NCBI GenBank assembly: GCA_017552435.1
Contig: JAFZPZ010000128.1
Location: 1-64,000 of the forward strand
Reading direction: 5' to 3'
DNA from: Bacteroidaceae bacterium
GTDB lineage: Bacteria; Bacteroidota; Bacteroidia; Bacteroidales; Bacteroidaceae
DNA length: 64,000 nt
The notes under the pieces are model-generated. The model ran no database searches, was not told the DNA's origin, and saw nothing but the letters and a program-made list of their open reading frames with translations. The position numbers and the translations under genes are program-made. How positions within the stretch are numbered: the stretch's first letter is position 1; each line of letters starts with the position of its first letter. This document shows positions 1 to 8,827 of the stretch, in pieces.

Positions 1-133
1 ATGATACGTATGATTTATTTTGATGATGCGTATGGCCATTTTTGATGATGGTGATGATTGACTCCGATGATACGCATAGGTTATTTGATTCATGTGCATA
101 ATTCATAGCGTTTGCGTTTATCGTTCACGACTG

Positions 134-141
134 CAAAGGTA
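134..141 (-). promoter_or_regulatory. possible -7 element of a leftward promoter
   Basis: Read leftward, this is TACCTTTG, a perfect match to the Bacteroidetes -7 consensus TAnnTTTG. No TTTG lies at the ideal 19-20 nt upstream; the nearest is about 24 nt away. It could drive a gene beyond the left edge. Positions 1-318 hold no convincing gene. They contain short GATGAT/GCGTAT-rich repeats near the left edge and a leftward frame open from 106 to the edge that could be chance. Confidence 0.3.
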
Positions 142-318
142 ACGGATTTGCCGATTTGTGCCAAGCAAATTAAGTATCCTTAAGAGTCCTTAACTTTCTC
201 TAAGTTAATATTTTAATCGTTTTAACATCGTTGATTAAAAATACTTAACCGCTTCTGTCAAATCATTTGTAACCACTCCGTTTCTCCTCCTTTCTTTTAT
301 ATTTTTCTGCAAAACTCT

Positions 319-349
319 TTTGAATTTTCAGAAAGAAATCGTAAATTTG
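319..349 (+). promoter_or_regulatory. promoter of the first C10 protease gene
   Basis: TTTG at 319-322 and TAAATTTG at 342-349 are separated by 19 nt, an exact match to the Bacteroidetes sigma-ABfr type promoter. Transcription should start near 356, giving a 5' leader of about 200 nt that contains the large hairpin at 370-513. Confidence 0.75.
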
Positions 350-369
350 TACCGCAATCCGCAAGGAAA

Positions 370-513
370 GCAGACATATTGCTCAATAGACTCTCAATCG
401 CCACTCGAGACAATGAGCTAACTTTCAATATTGGGACTGTACCCCATGGGCGCAGCATTCCCATATTTGAAAGTGGCTTGTGGCGAGCTGAGAGTCGTAT
501 GGCGAATGTCTGC
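370..513 (+). ncRNA. long structured leader RNA / candidate ncRNA
   Basis: The stretch folds into one extended rod. Positions 370-377 pair with 506-513 (GCAGACAT/ATGTCTGC). 389-404 pair with 480-496 (GACTCTCA..CGCCAC). 421-436 pair with 458-474 (ACTTTCAA..GGGA). A 21-nt apical loop is at 437-457, and a lopsided central bubble has 405-420 on one side and 475-479 on the other. It begins about 15 nt after the predicted start of transcription and ends about 50 nt before the protease start codon. It could be a regulatory leader of the protease mRNA or a separate stable RNA; no family was recognised. Confidence 0.55.
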
Positions 514-562
514 GCCTCTCTTTATATGATAGAAACATACAAAAACTAAAAGATAATTATTT

Positions 563-3500
563 ATGAAACAAAACGCGCGAAAAAACATCCGACGACTGGC
601 AGCCATGCTGCTCGTCGCACTGCTGCCCTATTATGCTTCAGCAGAACCAGTCAACCTCCAGACAGCTCGCCAGAAAGCTGCACAATTTGCTCAACAACAT
701 GGTATAGAACTGAAAGATGCTGCTACAAGCAGGCTTAGCCGCAAAGCACAGGCCATTAGCCAGCAATTGGTCAACAGTTTCTATGTGTTTAACCTTGGCA
801 ACAATCAGGGCTTCGTCATTGTGAGTGGTGACGACCGTACCGAGGAGATTCTCGGCTACAGCACACAGGGCTGCTATGACGAGGCAAAGATGCCCGACAA
901 TATGCGTGTATGGCTGGAGAGCTATGACCGCGAGATCCGTGCTATTCCCGCCGATTGGCGGCCTGCCGAACGTGCTGCTGGTCAGCATCAAGTTGCCGAA
1001 CAGACACGCAGCATGATTTTGCCTATGGTTCATACAAAATGGGATCAAAATAGTCCGTATTGGAACCTGACACCAATGGCGAATTCCTACAGCCATTGTT
1101 TCACCGGCTGTGCAGCCACCGTGCTGGCACAAGCCATGTATTACTACCAGTGGCCGCAAGATGCTACGGCAGAAATCCCGTCGTACTATAGCAGCAAGAG
1201 CGACTATACCACCATCGGAACGCTGGATGCCCTGCCTCCTGTCACGTTCAACTGGGCCAAAATGCTGCCCACCTATTTCTATGACTATGTTAATGATAGC
1301 CCCAATTATAATGATGATCAGGCCACAGCCGTGGCTACGCTTATGCAGTACGCAGGCCATGCAGTGAAGATGTCTTATGGCTCCAGTTCCTCTGGTGCAT
1401 CGGTCGATGCTTTGGCTCCGGCACTGGTCAATTACTTCGATTATGCAAAATCTACCCGCCTGCTGACCCGCAACTACTATTCCATCAAGGACTGGGACAA
1501 TATGGTCTATGGCGAGCTGATAGCCGGACGGCCAGTCATCTACGACGGTTTCACCAGTTCGGAGGGTGGAGGGCATGTGTTCCTCATCGATGGTTACGAT
1601 GGCGACGGCTACTACCACGTTAACTGGGGATGGGGCGGCAATAGCGACGGTTTCTTCCTGCTCTCCGTGCTGAATCCCTATAATACCAGCGGTTCGGGAG
1701 CCAGCAGTTCCGCGTACGGCTATGCCTACTACCAGAATGCCATCTTCGGTCTGATGCCTTCTTCCGAATACAGCGGCGACGACTTGAGCTCAATGGAACT
1801 GAATGAGTTTGGCTATTCGGGGACAATTATTACAGAAAGGATGAAGAATTCAACGGGTGACACCAAACAGTTTGAGTTTGGATTCGGCTATTTCGATGCA
1901 GAGGGTAAGCTGCAGGTGGTCTATTCGGAGGAAACAGGGGAACTGAGCGGCTTGACCAACTATATCGTGAAAGACATCGACGGCCTGCTCGCTGACGGTA
2001 GCTACACCGTCTATGCCATCAACCGCGTGGCGGGTGCGGCGCAATGGAATGTCTTCACCAATCTGAGTTATGCCAGAACCGTCACCGTCGCAGGTGGTGT
2101 GACCACCATCGGCGATGCTTATGACTATGGTGACGTGTCCATGGAGGTAAAGGACTGGCAGCTAATTGGTGACCAGAAGCAATACAGCAATCACGAGCTG
2201 AAAGTCACTGTCAAGAACAACGGACCGGATTATGAGGACGAGCTGTACCTCTACGGCACCTACGACAACGTGACCTATAGCCAGCTGACCCAGACCGTGG
2301 TGACTCTGGCCGAAGGTGAAACAAGTGATGTATCCTTCTTTTTCACTCCGAGTCAGAGTGGCACGCTCAAACTGTTCGTGACCCGTGACTACTATGCTTC
2401 GGACTACACCAGCAATCTGCTCACCAACGGTGAGAAGAATTATACTATTACTGCTGGTGGCAGTGGTGAAACTGTGGGCGACGTGACGAAACTTCAGGCC
2501 ACCAGCATCACTATCGATGGCATGATAGTCGAGGGCGGGAAGAATGTCGTTTATTGCAAAGGCTTTGTCACAGGTCACATGACCATCAAGAATACGGCCG
2601 AGGCAGCCTACAGCGGAGAGGCAAGAATCTATGCCATCGTTCCCTATCATGACGAAAATGTGAATCCTGATACGCATGAGATTGAGGTTATGGAAAATTC
2701 CTATCCCTTGGGCCAGTTCTTCACGTCAATAAGCCTTGCTGCAGGAGAATCGACCACCGTTGACTTTGTTCTTGATGTCAGCCTTAATCCTAGTGACTGG
2801 TGGCATGCTATTGATGAAAACACCATCCCCGAATCGCTCAAACACGATATTGGCCTGCTGGTTGGACAAGGCTATGACGATGTTTTAGGAAGGGAAGTCT
2901 ATACGATGAATGGCCAAGTGGAAATCTATCCCGACTACGGTGTTGAAATCATGAATGCCAACGGCAGTAGCGAGATAGTCTCCTACAAGCTGCCCATCGT
3001 CGTACCTGCTACGGCAACCTGCGTTGACCTGCGCGGTTTCAGCGGCAACGGCATCGTGCTAAATACCGCATCGGCTCAACCCAACTGTCTCTACCTGCGT
3101 TATGGTACGGAGAGCGGCATCACGGGCCTGCCCTCAGTGAACGTCATCGAGGGAACGACAGCCGCAAACATCGTGCTGACCGACGGCTACGACTTCGTGC
3201 CGCCATTCGACTTCACAGCCGAGAACATCAGCTACACCCGTACGCCTTCGATTGCTACCAATGGTACAGGAGGATGGCAGACACTTGTACTGCCCTTTGC
3301 CGCTACAAGGCTGGTTCGCACGGATACAGGGGTACAACTCAACTGGTTCCAAAGCGCTTCTGAAGGAGGCAAGCAGTTGTGGATAAAGGATTTCGTCAGC
3401 ATTGACGGCAGCGATGCGCAGTTCGACTATGCACCCACCACACTGGAGGCCTACCATCCCTACATCATCGCCGTGCCAGGCAACCGGTGGGGGGCGGCGT

Positions 3501-3898
3501 GGGACCTTTCGGGCGTTCCCTTGCGCTTCGAGGGCAGCAATGCCGCCATCTATGCCGGTGTATGCAGCACTGTCGGCGCATCCTCGTGGAAACTGACCGG
3601 AACGATGGCTTCAACGGAAGCAACTGATGTCTATGCCATCAATGCGGCAGGCACAGGATTTGTCAAAACGTCGGGCACTATGAACCCCTTCACCGCCTGG
3701 TTTGTCAACAAGACCGTCGGCGCACCTACCATGCTGCGCATCAAGCAGTTCTTGGACGACAGCACCGATATCGGTGACATCTGTCAGGGTGTAATGTCCG
3801 GCGGGGAGTGTTACACGCTGGAAGGCATCAAGCTGAGCGCAAAGCCCAGCAAGGCAGGCATCTACATTCAGAACGGACATAAAGTAATCATCAAATAA
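563..3898 (+). CDS. secreted C10 family cysteine protease (interpain/streptopain-like), 1111 aa
   Basis: The N-terminus is a signal peptide (basic residues, then a Leu/Ala-rich core ending near residue 27). A Spi-type inhibitory prodomain follows to about residue 130, including the YVFNL..GFVIVSGDDR signature. The catalytic domain has Cys183 in FTGCAATVLAQAM and His338 in GGGHVFLIDGYDGDG, followed by HVNWGWGG. The roughly 700-residue remainder looks like beta-sandwich modules, and the last 30 residues (YTLEGIKL..GIYI) resemble a type IX secretion sorting tail. By family, it is an extracellular endopeptidase matured by prodomain removal. It is related to the tandem pair at 59.5-64 kb but lacks their dockerin-like end. 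The gene is monocistronic apart from the tiny ORF 9 nt downstream. Confidence 0.93.
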   Translation: MKQNARKNIRRLAAMLLVALLPYYASAEPVNLQTARQKAAQFAQQHGIELKDAATSRLSRKAQAISQQLVNSFYVFNLGNNQGFVIVSGDDRTEEILGYSTQGCYDEAKMPDNMRVWLESYDREIRAIPADWRPAERAAGQHQVAEQTRSMILPMVHTKWDQNSPYWNLTPMANSYSHCFTGCAATVLAQAMYYYQWPQDATAEIPSYYSSKSDYTTIGTLDALPPVTFNWAKMLPTYFYDYVNDSPNYNDDQATAVATLMQYAGHAVKMSYGSSSSGASVDALAPALVNYFDYAKSTRLLTRNYYSIKDWDNMVYGELIAGRPVIYDGFTSSEGGGHVFLIDGYDGDGYYHVNWGWGGNSDGFFLLSVLNPYNTSGSGASSSAYGYAYYQNAIFGLMPSSEYSGDDLSSMELNEFGYSGTIITERMKNSTGDTKQFEFGFGYFDAEGKLQVVYSEETGELSGLTNYIVKDIDGLLADGSYTVYAINRVAGAAQWNVFTNLSYARTVTVAGGVTTIGDAYDYGDVSMEVKDWQLIGDQKQYSNHELKVTVKNNGPDYEDELYLYGTYDNVTYSQLTQTVVTLAEGETSDVSFFFTPSQSGTLKLFVTRDYYASDYTSNLLTNGEKNYTITAGGSGETVGDVTKLQATSITIDGMIVEGGKNVVYCKGFVTGHMTIKNTAEAAYSGEARIYAIVPYHDENVNPDTHEIEVMENSYPLGQFFTSISLAAGESTTVDFVLDVSLNPSDWWHAIDENTIPESLKHDIGLLVGQGYDDVLGREVYTMNGQVEIYPDYGVEIMNANGSSEIVSYKLPIVVPATATCVDLRGFSGNGIVLNTASAQPNCLYLRYGTESGITGLPSVNVIEGTTAANIVLTDGYDFVPPFDFTAENISYTRTPSIATNGTGGWQTLVLPFAATRLVRTDTGVQLNWFQSASEGGKQLWIKDFVSIDGSDAQFDYAPTTLEAYHPYIIAVPGNRWGAAWDLSGVPLRFEGSNAAIYAGVCSTVGASSWKLTGTMASTEATDVYAINAAGTGFVKTSGTMNPFTAWFVNKTVGAPTMLRIKQFLDDSTDIGDICQGVMSGGECYTLEGIKLSAKPSKAGIYIQNGHKVIIK

Positions 3899-3907
3899 AG
3901 AGCAATT

Positions 3908-4039
3908 ATGGATAAGAAGAAATATATCGTGCCCGAATGCATGGAAATAGAGTTGAGGATGACGTCTCCAATGCTAATTGGCAGCGACAACGGTCCTTTC
4001 GGCGCTGATTTGGACGACCCTGAAATTCTGTCCGAATAA
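3908..4039 (+). CDS. 43-aa peptide following the C10 protease
   Basis: The frame starts ATG GAT AAG AAG 9 nt after the protease stop and ends TAA at 4039. The peptide begins MDKKKYIVPECMEIELRM, continues through a Met/Leu/Ser stretch (MLIGSD) and ends in an acidic tail (DLDDPEILSE). This Lys-rich start, then YxxP, then xxxIEL, then an acidic tail recurs in many short unannotated Bacteroidales ORFs. No function is assigned. It has no signal peptide and no Cys pair for a disulfide. Confidence 0.55.
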   Translation: MDKKKYIVPECMEIELRMTSPMLIGSDNGPFGADLDDPEILSE

Positions 4040-4275
4040 CTCATGCCAGGAATGCCAGACATAACCCTAGAAAATCCATACAATAAGTCGTGCTGGGATG
4101 AATTCTCGTATTCAAACCTATGGTGATTTGCTCGTAAGGTACAAAACCGCAGAAGGGTATTAACATCATCCGCTACTCCGACGTGCTCCGGCACTACAAT
4201 GCCGCCTAGGTTCTAAAGAATCCAAGAACGAGCAAGAAGGTCTTATTGAAGTAATAACTTTAATTGATAATTAAC
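4040..4275. other. gene-free stretch, possible decayed coding remnant
   Basis: No intact gene is visible. Between about 4140 and 4257 one forward frame reads INIIRYSDVLRHYNAA, stop, then VLKNPRTSKKVLLK. This faintly resembles the IRYADVLLMYAEA motif of SusD/RagB lipoproteins, so it may be a relic. The resemblance is short and could be chance. Confidence 0.2.
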
Positions 4276-4314
4276 AATCAGGCGGTCATCGGTTAATTCC
4301 GGTGGCTGCCTGTT
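4276..4314 (+). terminator. hairpin terminator-like repeat, copy 1
   Basis: CAGGCGGTCATCGG pairs with CCGGTGGCTGCCTG across a TTAATT loop. The three imperfect positions are G.U wobbles on the + strand, so the + transcript is the folded one. A T-rich TGTTCTTT follows. The same 39-bp element, 38/39 identical, recurs at 41494-41532. Confidence 0.6.
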
Positions 4315-4389
4315 CTTTGCGGGCGTAACCGTAACCCGTAACCGCCCCAAAACATTTAAATATTTTTATGTGTAAATTGGAAATGAAGA

Positions 4390-4425
4390 ATCCCCGCTGC
4401 GGAACATTTGCTTCGCAACGGGGAT
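4390..4425 (-). terminator. terminator of the galactose operon
   Basis: ATCCCCG and CGGGGAT form the base of a stem, with an inner GCG/CGC-type pairing, 22 bp past the symporter stop codon. Read leftward it is followed by TTCTTCATTT. Confidence 0.55.
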
Positions 4426-4446
4426 GATTGGTTATTGTGAGATTGT

Positions 4447-6138
4447 TTACCAGAAGTAGGCGTAGAAAGCTACGGTGATGCCGAGGATGATGATGGTGTG
4501 GATGACATCCCAATGGTTCCAGCTGGCACGGGTGGCGGCAATCTGCTCGGGCGTAGAGGTGCCGAAGACCAGACCACGTATCTTCTCTGGCTCGGGAGCC
4601 TTGGTGCAGAGGGATACGAAGATGACAACGAGACAGCAGACAACCAGCATCACGCCGCAGAAGAACAGCCAGTTGAAGTCGTAGAAGACGGCCTTGAACC
4701 AGCAGTCGGCTGCATCGGGGGTGTTGCTGTAATAGACCTTGGCACCCAGACGTGTCAGGCCGATGAGGATACCAGAGAGCAAGCCCCACTGACCGCCCTT
4801 GGCAGAAGCGCGCTTCCAGCAGATACCCAGCAGGAAGGCTGCAGCAATACCAGGAGCCAGCACGCTCTGTACGTCCTGCAGGTAGTTGTAGAGTACGTTA
4901 CCTACCGAGCGCATGATGGGAATCCACAGGATGCCGAGAATCACGATGACTACGGTAGCGGTCTGACCGATGCGAACCAGGCTCTTCTCGGAGGTGTCGG
5001 GCTTCAGGCGCTTCCAGAAGTCGATGGTGAACAGCATGGCGGAGCTATTGAACAGCGAAGCCAGCGACGACATGAGGGCTGCGAGGATACCGCAGACCAC
5101 AAGACCCTTCACACCGGCAGGCAGAATCTTTGCCACGAGGGTGGGAAAGGCGGCGTCGGCATTCGGAGTTCCGTCAGCCAGCAGGGGCAGGAAGCCTCCG
5201 TCGCCGGCATACTTCTGATGCAGGGCAAAGGCAACCATGCCGGGAATGAGGAACAGGAACACAGGCAACAGCTTCAGATAGGCTCCGAAGATGGTACCGC
5301 GGCGAGCTTCCTTCTCATTCTTGCCAGACAGCACACGCTGAACAATATACTGGTCGGTACACCAGTACCAGAAACCGATGACGGCAGAACCGATGAGGGC
5401 TCCGAGCCAGGGATACTGCGGGTCGGTGTTGGAACGCATCAGGTGAATCATGGTACCTGTGGCGCCATCGTAGTTAGGCTTCACGTCGCAGAGAGCCAGC
5501 ATCTGGTCCCAGCTGCCCAGGGCCTTCATGCCCAGCACGAGGATGATGAGCGAGCCGAGCAACAGAATGGGGGTCTGAAGCACCGAGGTGTAGAGCACTG
5601 ACTTCATACCGCCAAAGATGGTGTAGAGGGCGGTGATGAGCACCAGTCCGATAGCTGCAATCCAGAAGAAGTCGATGCCCCAGAGTTCCTTGATGCCGAA
5701 CACCTGCTGGAACACGAGTCCACCTGCATAAACGGTAACGGCTACCTTCGTCAGTACGTACGAAATCAGGGAGATGACGCTGAGGATGGTGCGGCTCTGG
5801 GTGTTGTAGCGACGCTCCAGGAACTCGGGCATGGTGTAAACCATACTTCGTGTATAGAACGGTACAAAGACCCAGCCCAGAATCAGAATCATCCAGCCCT
5901 GAATCTCCCAGTGGGCCATAGCCATACCCGAGGAGGCACCGGCACCGGCCAGGCCGATGAGGTGTTCGGAACCGATGTTGGAGGCGAAGATGCTGGCACC
6001 GATGGCTATCCATGTTGCATCTTTACCGCCCAGAAAATAATCTGCCGAGTTGTCGTTCTTCTGTGAAACGACCCATAGTACAATGCCAATCAGCGCACAG
6101 CAGAAGACGCCAATGACAATCCAGTCTAATAATGCCAT
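4447..6138 (-). CDS. sodium:solute symporter (SSS family), probably Na+/galactose or glucose
   Basis: This 563-residue polytopic inner-membrane protein has about 14 hydrophobic segments. It opens with LDWIVIGVFCC and carries the SSS family signatures GSEHLIGLAGAGASSGMA near residues 57-74 and WYWCTDQYIVQRVL near 255-270. It fits the SGLT (vSGLT-like) branch, which couples Na+ entry to monosaccharide uptake. It is the last gene of a leftward cluster with galM, an MFS sugar transporter and galK, which points to galactose as substrate, though that is inferred from context. The ATG at 6138 follows a 157-bp gap that contains inverted repeats. Confidence 0.9.
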   Translation of the reverse strand: MALLDWIVIGVFCCALIGIVLWVVSQKNDNSADYFLGGKDATWIAIGASIFASNIGSEHLIGLAGAGASSGMAMAHWEIQGWMILILGWVFVPFYTRSMVYTMPEFLERRYNTQSRTILSVISLISYVLTKVAVTVYAGGLVFQQVFGIKELWGIDFFWIAAIGLVLITALYTIFGGMKSVLYTSVLQTPILLLGSLIILVLGMKALGSWDQMLALCDVKPNYDGATGTMIHLMRSNTDPQYPWLGALIGSAVIGFWYWCTDQYIVQRVLSGKNEKEARRGTIFGAYLKLLPVFLFLIPGMVAFALHQKYAGDGGFLPLLADGTPNADAAFPTLVAKILPAGVKGLVVCGILAALMSSLASLFNSSAMLFTIDFWKRLKPDTSEKSLVRIGQTATVVIVILGILWIPIMRSVGNVLYNYLQDVQSVLAPGIAAAFLLGICWKRASAKGGQWGLLSGILIGLTRLGAKVYYSNTPDAADCWFKAVFYDFNWLFFCGVMLVVCCLVVIFVSLCTKAPEPEKIRGLVFGTSTPEQIAATRASWNHWDVIHTIIILGITVAFYAYFW

Positions 6139-6155
6139 AATAGTTTAGAGTTCAG

Positions 6156-6276
6156 TGTTTAGAGTTGAGAGTCAGTTAAAAAGTTTAGAGTTGAGAGTCA
6201 GTATTGAATGGTTAGCCGAATCAACTCCGCCAAGGCGGCACTATCCACTAATCAACTGTCTCTAAACTCTAAACTT
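6156..6276. repeat. TTTAGAG-type direct and inverted repeats in the galK-symporter gap
   Basis: GTTTAGAGTTGAGAGTCAGT occurs twice, at about 6157-6176 and 6183-6202. An inverted copy at 6255-6276 can pair with the second over 22 bp with two mismatches, enclosing a small CCGCC/GGCGG hairpin at about 6227-6238. It could act as a stability or attenuation element between the two genes. Confidence 0.6.
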
Positions 6277-6295
6277 CCAACTTTAAACTGCTCTT

Positions 6296-7456
6296 TTAGC
6301 AGAGTTTGCGGGCACCGTCGCCGATGACAACATCGATAACGATGGGCTTCTTGCCATACTTCTCCTCGAACTTCTTGACAACCACCTTCTTGAAGTTGGG
6401 AGCAAGTTCATCAGCCACGAGGTTGATGGTGCAGCCGCCGAAGCCGCCGCCCATGATGCGAGAACCCGTAACACCACATTCCTTGGCCACGTCGTTGAGG
6501 AAGTCCAGCTCTTCGCAGCTTACCTCATACTCCTTGCTCAGGCCGTAGTGTGTGTCGTACATCATCTGGCCAACCTTCTCGTAGTCGTCAGCCTCGAGAG
6601 CCTTACATACGGCAAGCACCCGGACTACTTCTCCGATGACGTAGCGTGCACGCTTGTACTCAGCACCTGTGATTTCGTCCTTCACTTCGTCGAGCATTTC
6701 CATCGTAGCATCGCGAAGGCTCTTCACCTCGGGATGCTTCTTGCTGATAATTTCTGCCACATGCTCGCACTGCAGACGGCGCTCGTTGTAGGGAGAACCC
6801 TTCAGTTCGTGCTTCACGCAGCTGTTCACCAGGATGAGCTGGTAGCCCTTGGGATGCCAGGGGAAGTATTCGATTTCACCACTGCGGCAGTCCATACGCA
6901 TCAGGTTACCGGCTTTGCCAAGGCAGCTGATTGCCTGGTCCATGATGCCACAGTTCACACCGATGTACTTGTGCTCTGTGCGCTGGCCGACACGGGCCAG
7001 TTCCATGCGATCAATCTTGCCACCACCGAAGAGGTCGTTGATGCCAAAGGCATAGGTGCTCTCGAGGGCAGCAGAAGAACTCATGCCTGCACCGAGGGGC
7101 ACATCACCAGCGAAAGCGGTGTTGAAGCCCTCCACGGGAACACCCAGAGCCATCATCTCGCGGCATACACCATAGATGTAGCGAGCCCATGTGGCGGAGG
7201 GACCCTTCTCGTCGTCGAGCGAGAACTGTACACGGTCCTTCAGGTCGATGCTGTATGCATCAACGTTGCGCGTGCCGTTGGGCTTGATTTCAGCAATCAT
7301 TCCCTGCTCTACAGCACCGGGGAATACGTATCCATTATTATAATCTGTATGTTCGCCGATGAGGTTGATGCGACCTGGAGAAGCATATACTGAGCCGGTT
7401 GTGCCATCGAAGTGCTTGATGAAGCGACTACGAACATCGTCTATTGTCAATTTCAT
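6296..7456 (-). CDS. galK: galactokinase
   Basis: This 386-aa GHMP kinase phosphorylates alpha-D-galactose at C1 with ATP, the first committed step of the Leloir pathway. All three family motifs are present: the sugar-binding GRINLIGEHTDYNNGY near residue 28, the ATP loop PLGAGMSSSAALE near 116, and the C-terminal GGGFGGCTINLV near 335. The length is normal. It sits between the MFS transporter (39 bp upstream) and the symporter, in the same operon as galM. Confidence 0.96.
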   Translation of the reverse strand: MKLTIDDVRSRFIKHFDGTTGSVYASPGRINLIGEHTDYNNGYVFPGAVEQGMIAEIKPNGTRNVDAYSIDLKDRVQFSLDDEKGPSATWARYIYGVCREMMALGVPVEGFNTAFAGDVPLGAGMSSSAALESTYAFGINDLFGGGKIDRMELARVGQRTEHKYIGVNCGIMDQAISCLGKAGNLMRMDCRSGEIEYFPWHPKGYQLILVNSCVKHELKGSPYNERRLQCEHVAEIISKKHPEVKSLRDATMEMLDEVKDEITGAEYKRARYVIGEVVRVLAVCKALEADDYEKVGQMMYDTHYGLSKEYEVSCEELDFLNDVAKECGVTGSRIMGGGFGGCTINLVADELAPNFKKVVVKKFEEKYGKKPIVIDVVIGDGARKLC

Positions 7457-7495
7457 AATATAAAGGTTATTGGTTATTGTTTATAGGTTATTGAA

Positions 7496-8785
7496 TTAGT
7501 CAACGGGAATATCCTTGTTCACGTTCTTGCAGCCAATCACGCTGTAGTAGAGCATGTAGACGAGCATGGCAATAACCAGCCAGTAGCTGTTCATGTAGCC
7601 TGCGCCCTCAGCAATCTGCTCCTGAATCCAAGGCATCACACCACCACCGACAACGAGCATCATGAAGATACCGGAAGCCTGCTCGGTGTACTTGCCCAGA
7701 CCCTCGACGGCCATATTGAAGATGCAACCCCACATGATGCTGGTGCACATGCCGCAAAGCACGAGGAACAGACAGCTCAGGGGAACCTGGAACATGGCGA
7801 AACCATCGGCTGCGCTGTAGCCAGGCATGCTGATAGTGGTTGTCTTGGGGATGAAGATTGCAATGAGAATCAGGATGATGGCAATTGTGCTCATGGTAAT
7901 CATCTGAGCGCGGCTGCTAACCTTGCCCGAAACCAATGTGCTGCTGAAGCGGCCCACCATCATCAGGAGCCAGTAGATGGCAGCAATGGCACCACCAATG
8001 GCTGCACCGTTCACAGCAATGCCGGCACCCTTCTCCGTAGCATCGGAGAGATAGAAAATCACCTGTGCGGGAATACCAATCTCGATACCCACATAGAAGA
8101 AGATGGCAATTGCACCCAGTACGAAGTGGCGGAACTTCCAGGCGCTGTGTTCATAGACCTTCGTATTGCGCTCCTGAGCGGGTTCGGGGATAGTCAGGCT
8201 GGCGATGATGATGAATGCCAGGCCGAATACACCCATTGCAATGAAGAGCAGAGGAGATACGTCGGACATCGCAGTCTTGTCGGTTACGGTACCAACCAGA
8301 GCACCTACCAGCAGCGGGGTCAGAGTACCTGTCAGGGAGTTCAGCGTGCCACCAGTCTGGATGAGCTGGTTACCCTTGTTGCCACCACCGCCCAGCATGT
8401 TCAGCATGGGGTTCACAACGGTGTTCAGCATACATACGCAGAAGCCGCAAACGAATGCGCCAAGCAGATAAACGTAGATGGCAGAACCCTCGAGGAACTC
8501 AAAGCTGGAGAGGTACTGGATGCAGATGCCGATGAAGCCCACAGCCAGGGCAATCAGAGTGGTCTTCTTGTAGCCTACCTTGATGAGCATCTTGCCAGCT
8601 GGAATACCCATGAACAGATATGCGGCAAAGTTCATCAGGTTGCCGGTCATACCAGCCCATTCGTACTGATTCTTCCAGATGGTACCGAACGGAGCGGCCA
8701 TGTTGGTAACGAAACTGATCATCGCGAAGATGAAACACATTGTAATGATAGCAACCAGATTGCTATTCGATTTTGTTTGAGCCAT
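7496..8785 (-). CDS. MFS sugar transporter (FucP/GluP-like glucose/galactose permease)
   Basis: This 429-aa protein has about 12 hydrophobic segments and belongs to the FucP/glucose-galactose porter type of H+ symporters. Supporting sequence includes the early segment NMAAPFGTIWKNQYEWAG, which stands where FucP has its substrate-pocket helix, and the mid-protein block GTLNSLTGTLTPLLVGALVG. The operon with galM and galK suggests galactose or glucose import. This gives the operon two unrelated uptake systems, one MFS and one Na+-coupled. Confidence 0.85.
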   Translation of the reverse strand: MAQTKSNSNLVAIITMCFIFAMISFVTNMAAPFGTIWKNQYEWAGMTGNLMNFAAYLFMGIPAGKMLIKVGYKKTTLIALAVGFIGICIQYLSSFEFLEGSAIYVYLLGAFVCGFCVCMLNTVVNPMLNMLGGGGNKGNQLIQTGGTLNSLTGTLTPLLVGALVGTVTDKTAMSDVSPLLFIAMGVFGLAFIIIASLTIPEPAQERNTKVYEHSAWKFRHFVLGAIAIFFYVGIEIGIPAQVIFYLSDATEKGAGIAVNGAAIGGAIAAIYWLLMMVGRFSSTLVSGKVSSRAQMITMSTIAIILILIAIFIPKTTTISMPGYSAADGFAMFQVPLSCLFLVLCGMCTSIMWGCIFNMAVEGLGKYTEQASGIFMMLVVGGGVMPWIQEQIAEGAGYMNSYWLVIAMLVYMLYYSVIGCKNVNKDIPVD

Positions 8786-8827
8786 AATAATTTTGAATTT
8801 TGAATTTAGTTATTTTTAATTTATTGT

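Noticed and set aside
1-106. Leftward frame open at the left edge
   Set aside because: Short, His/Ser-rich, made of GATGAT-type repeats, with two frames equally open; it cannot be supported as a gene.
638-1618. Long leftward open frame inside the first protease gene
   Set aside because: It is the antisense shadow of a clear coding region with signal peptide and catalytic residues; its translation has no recognisable domain.
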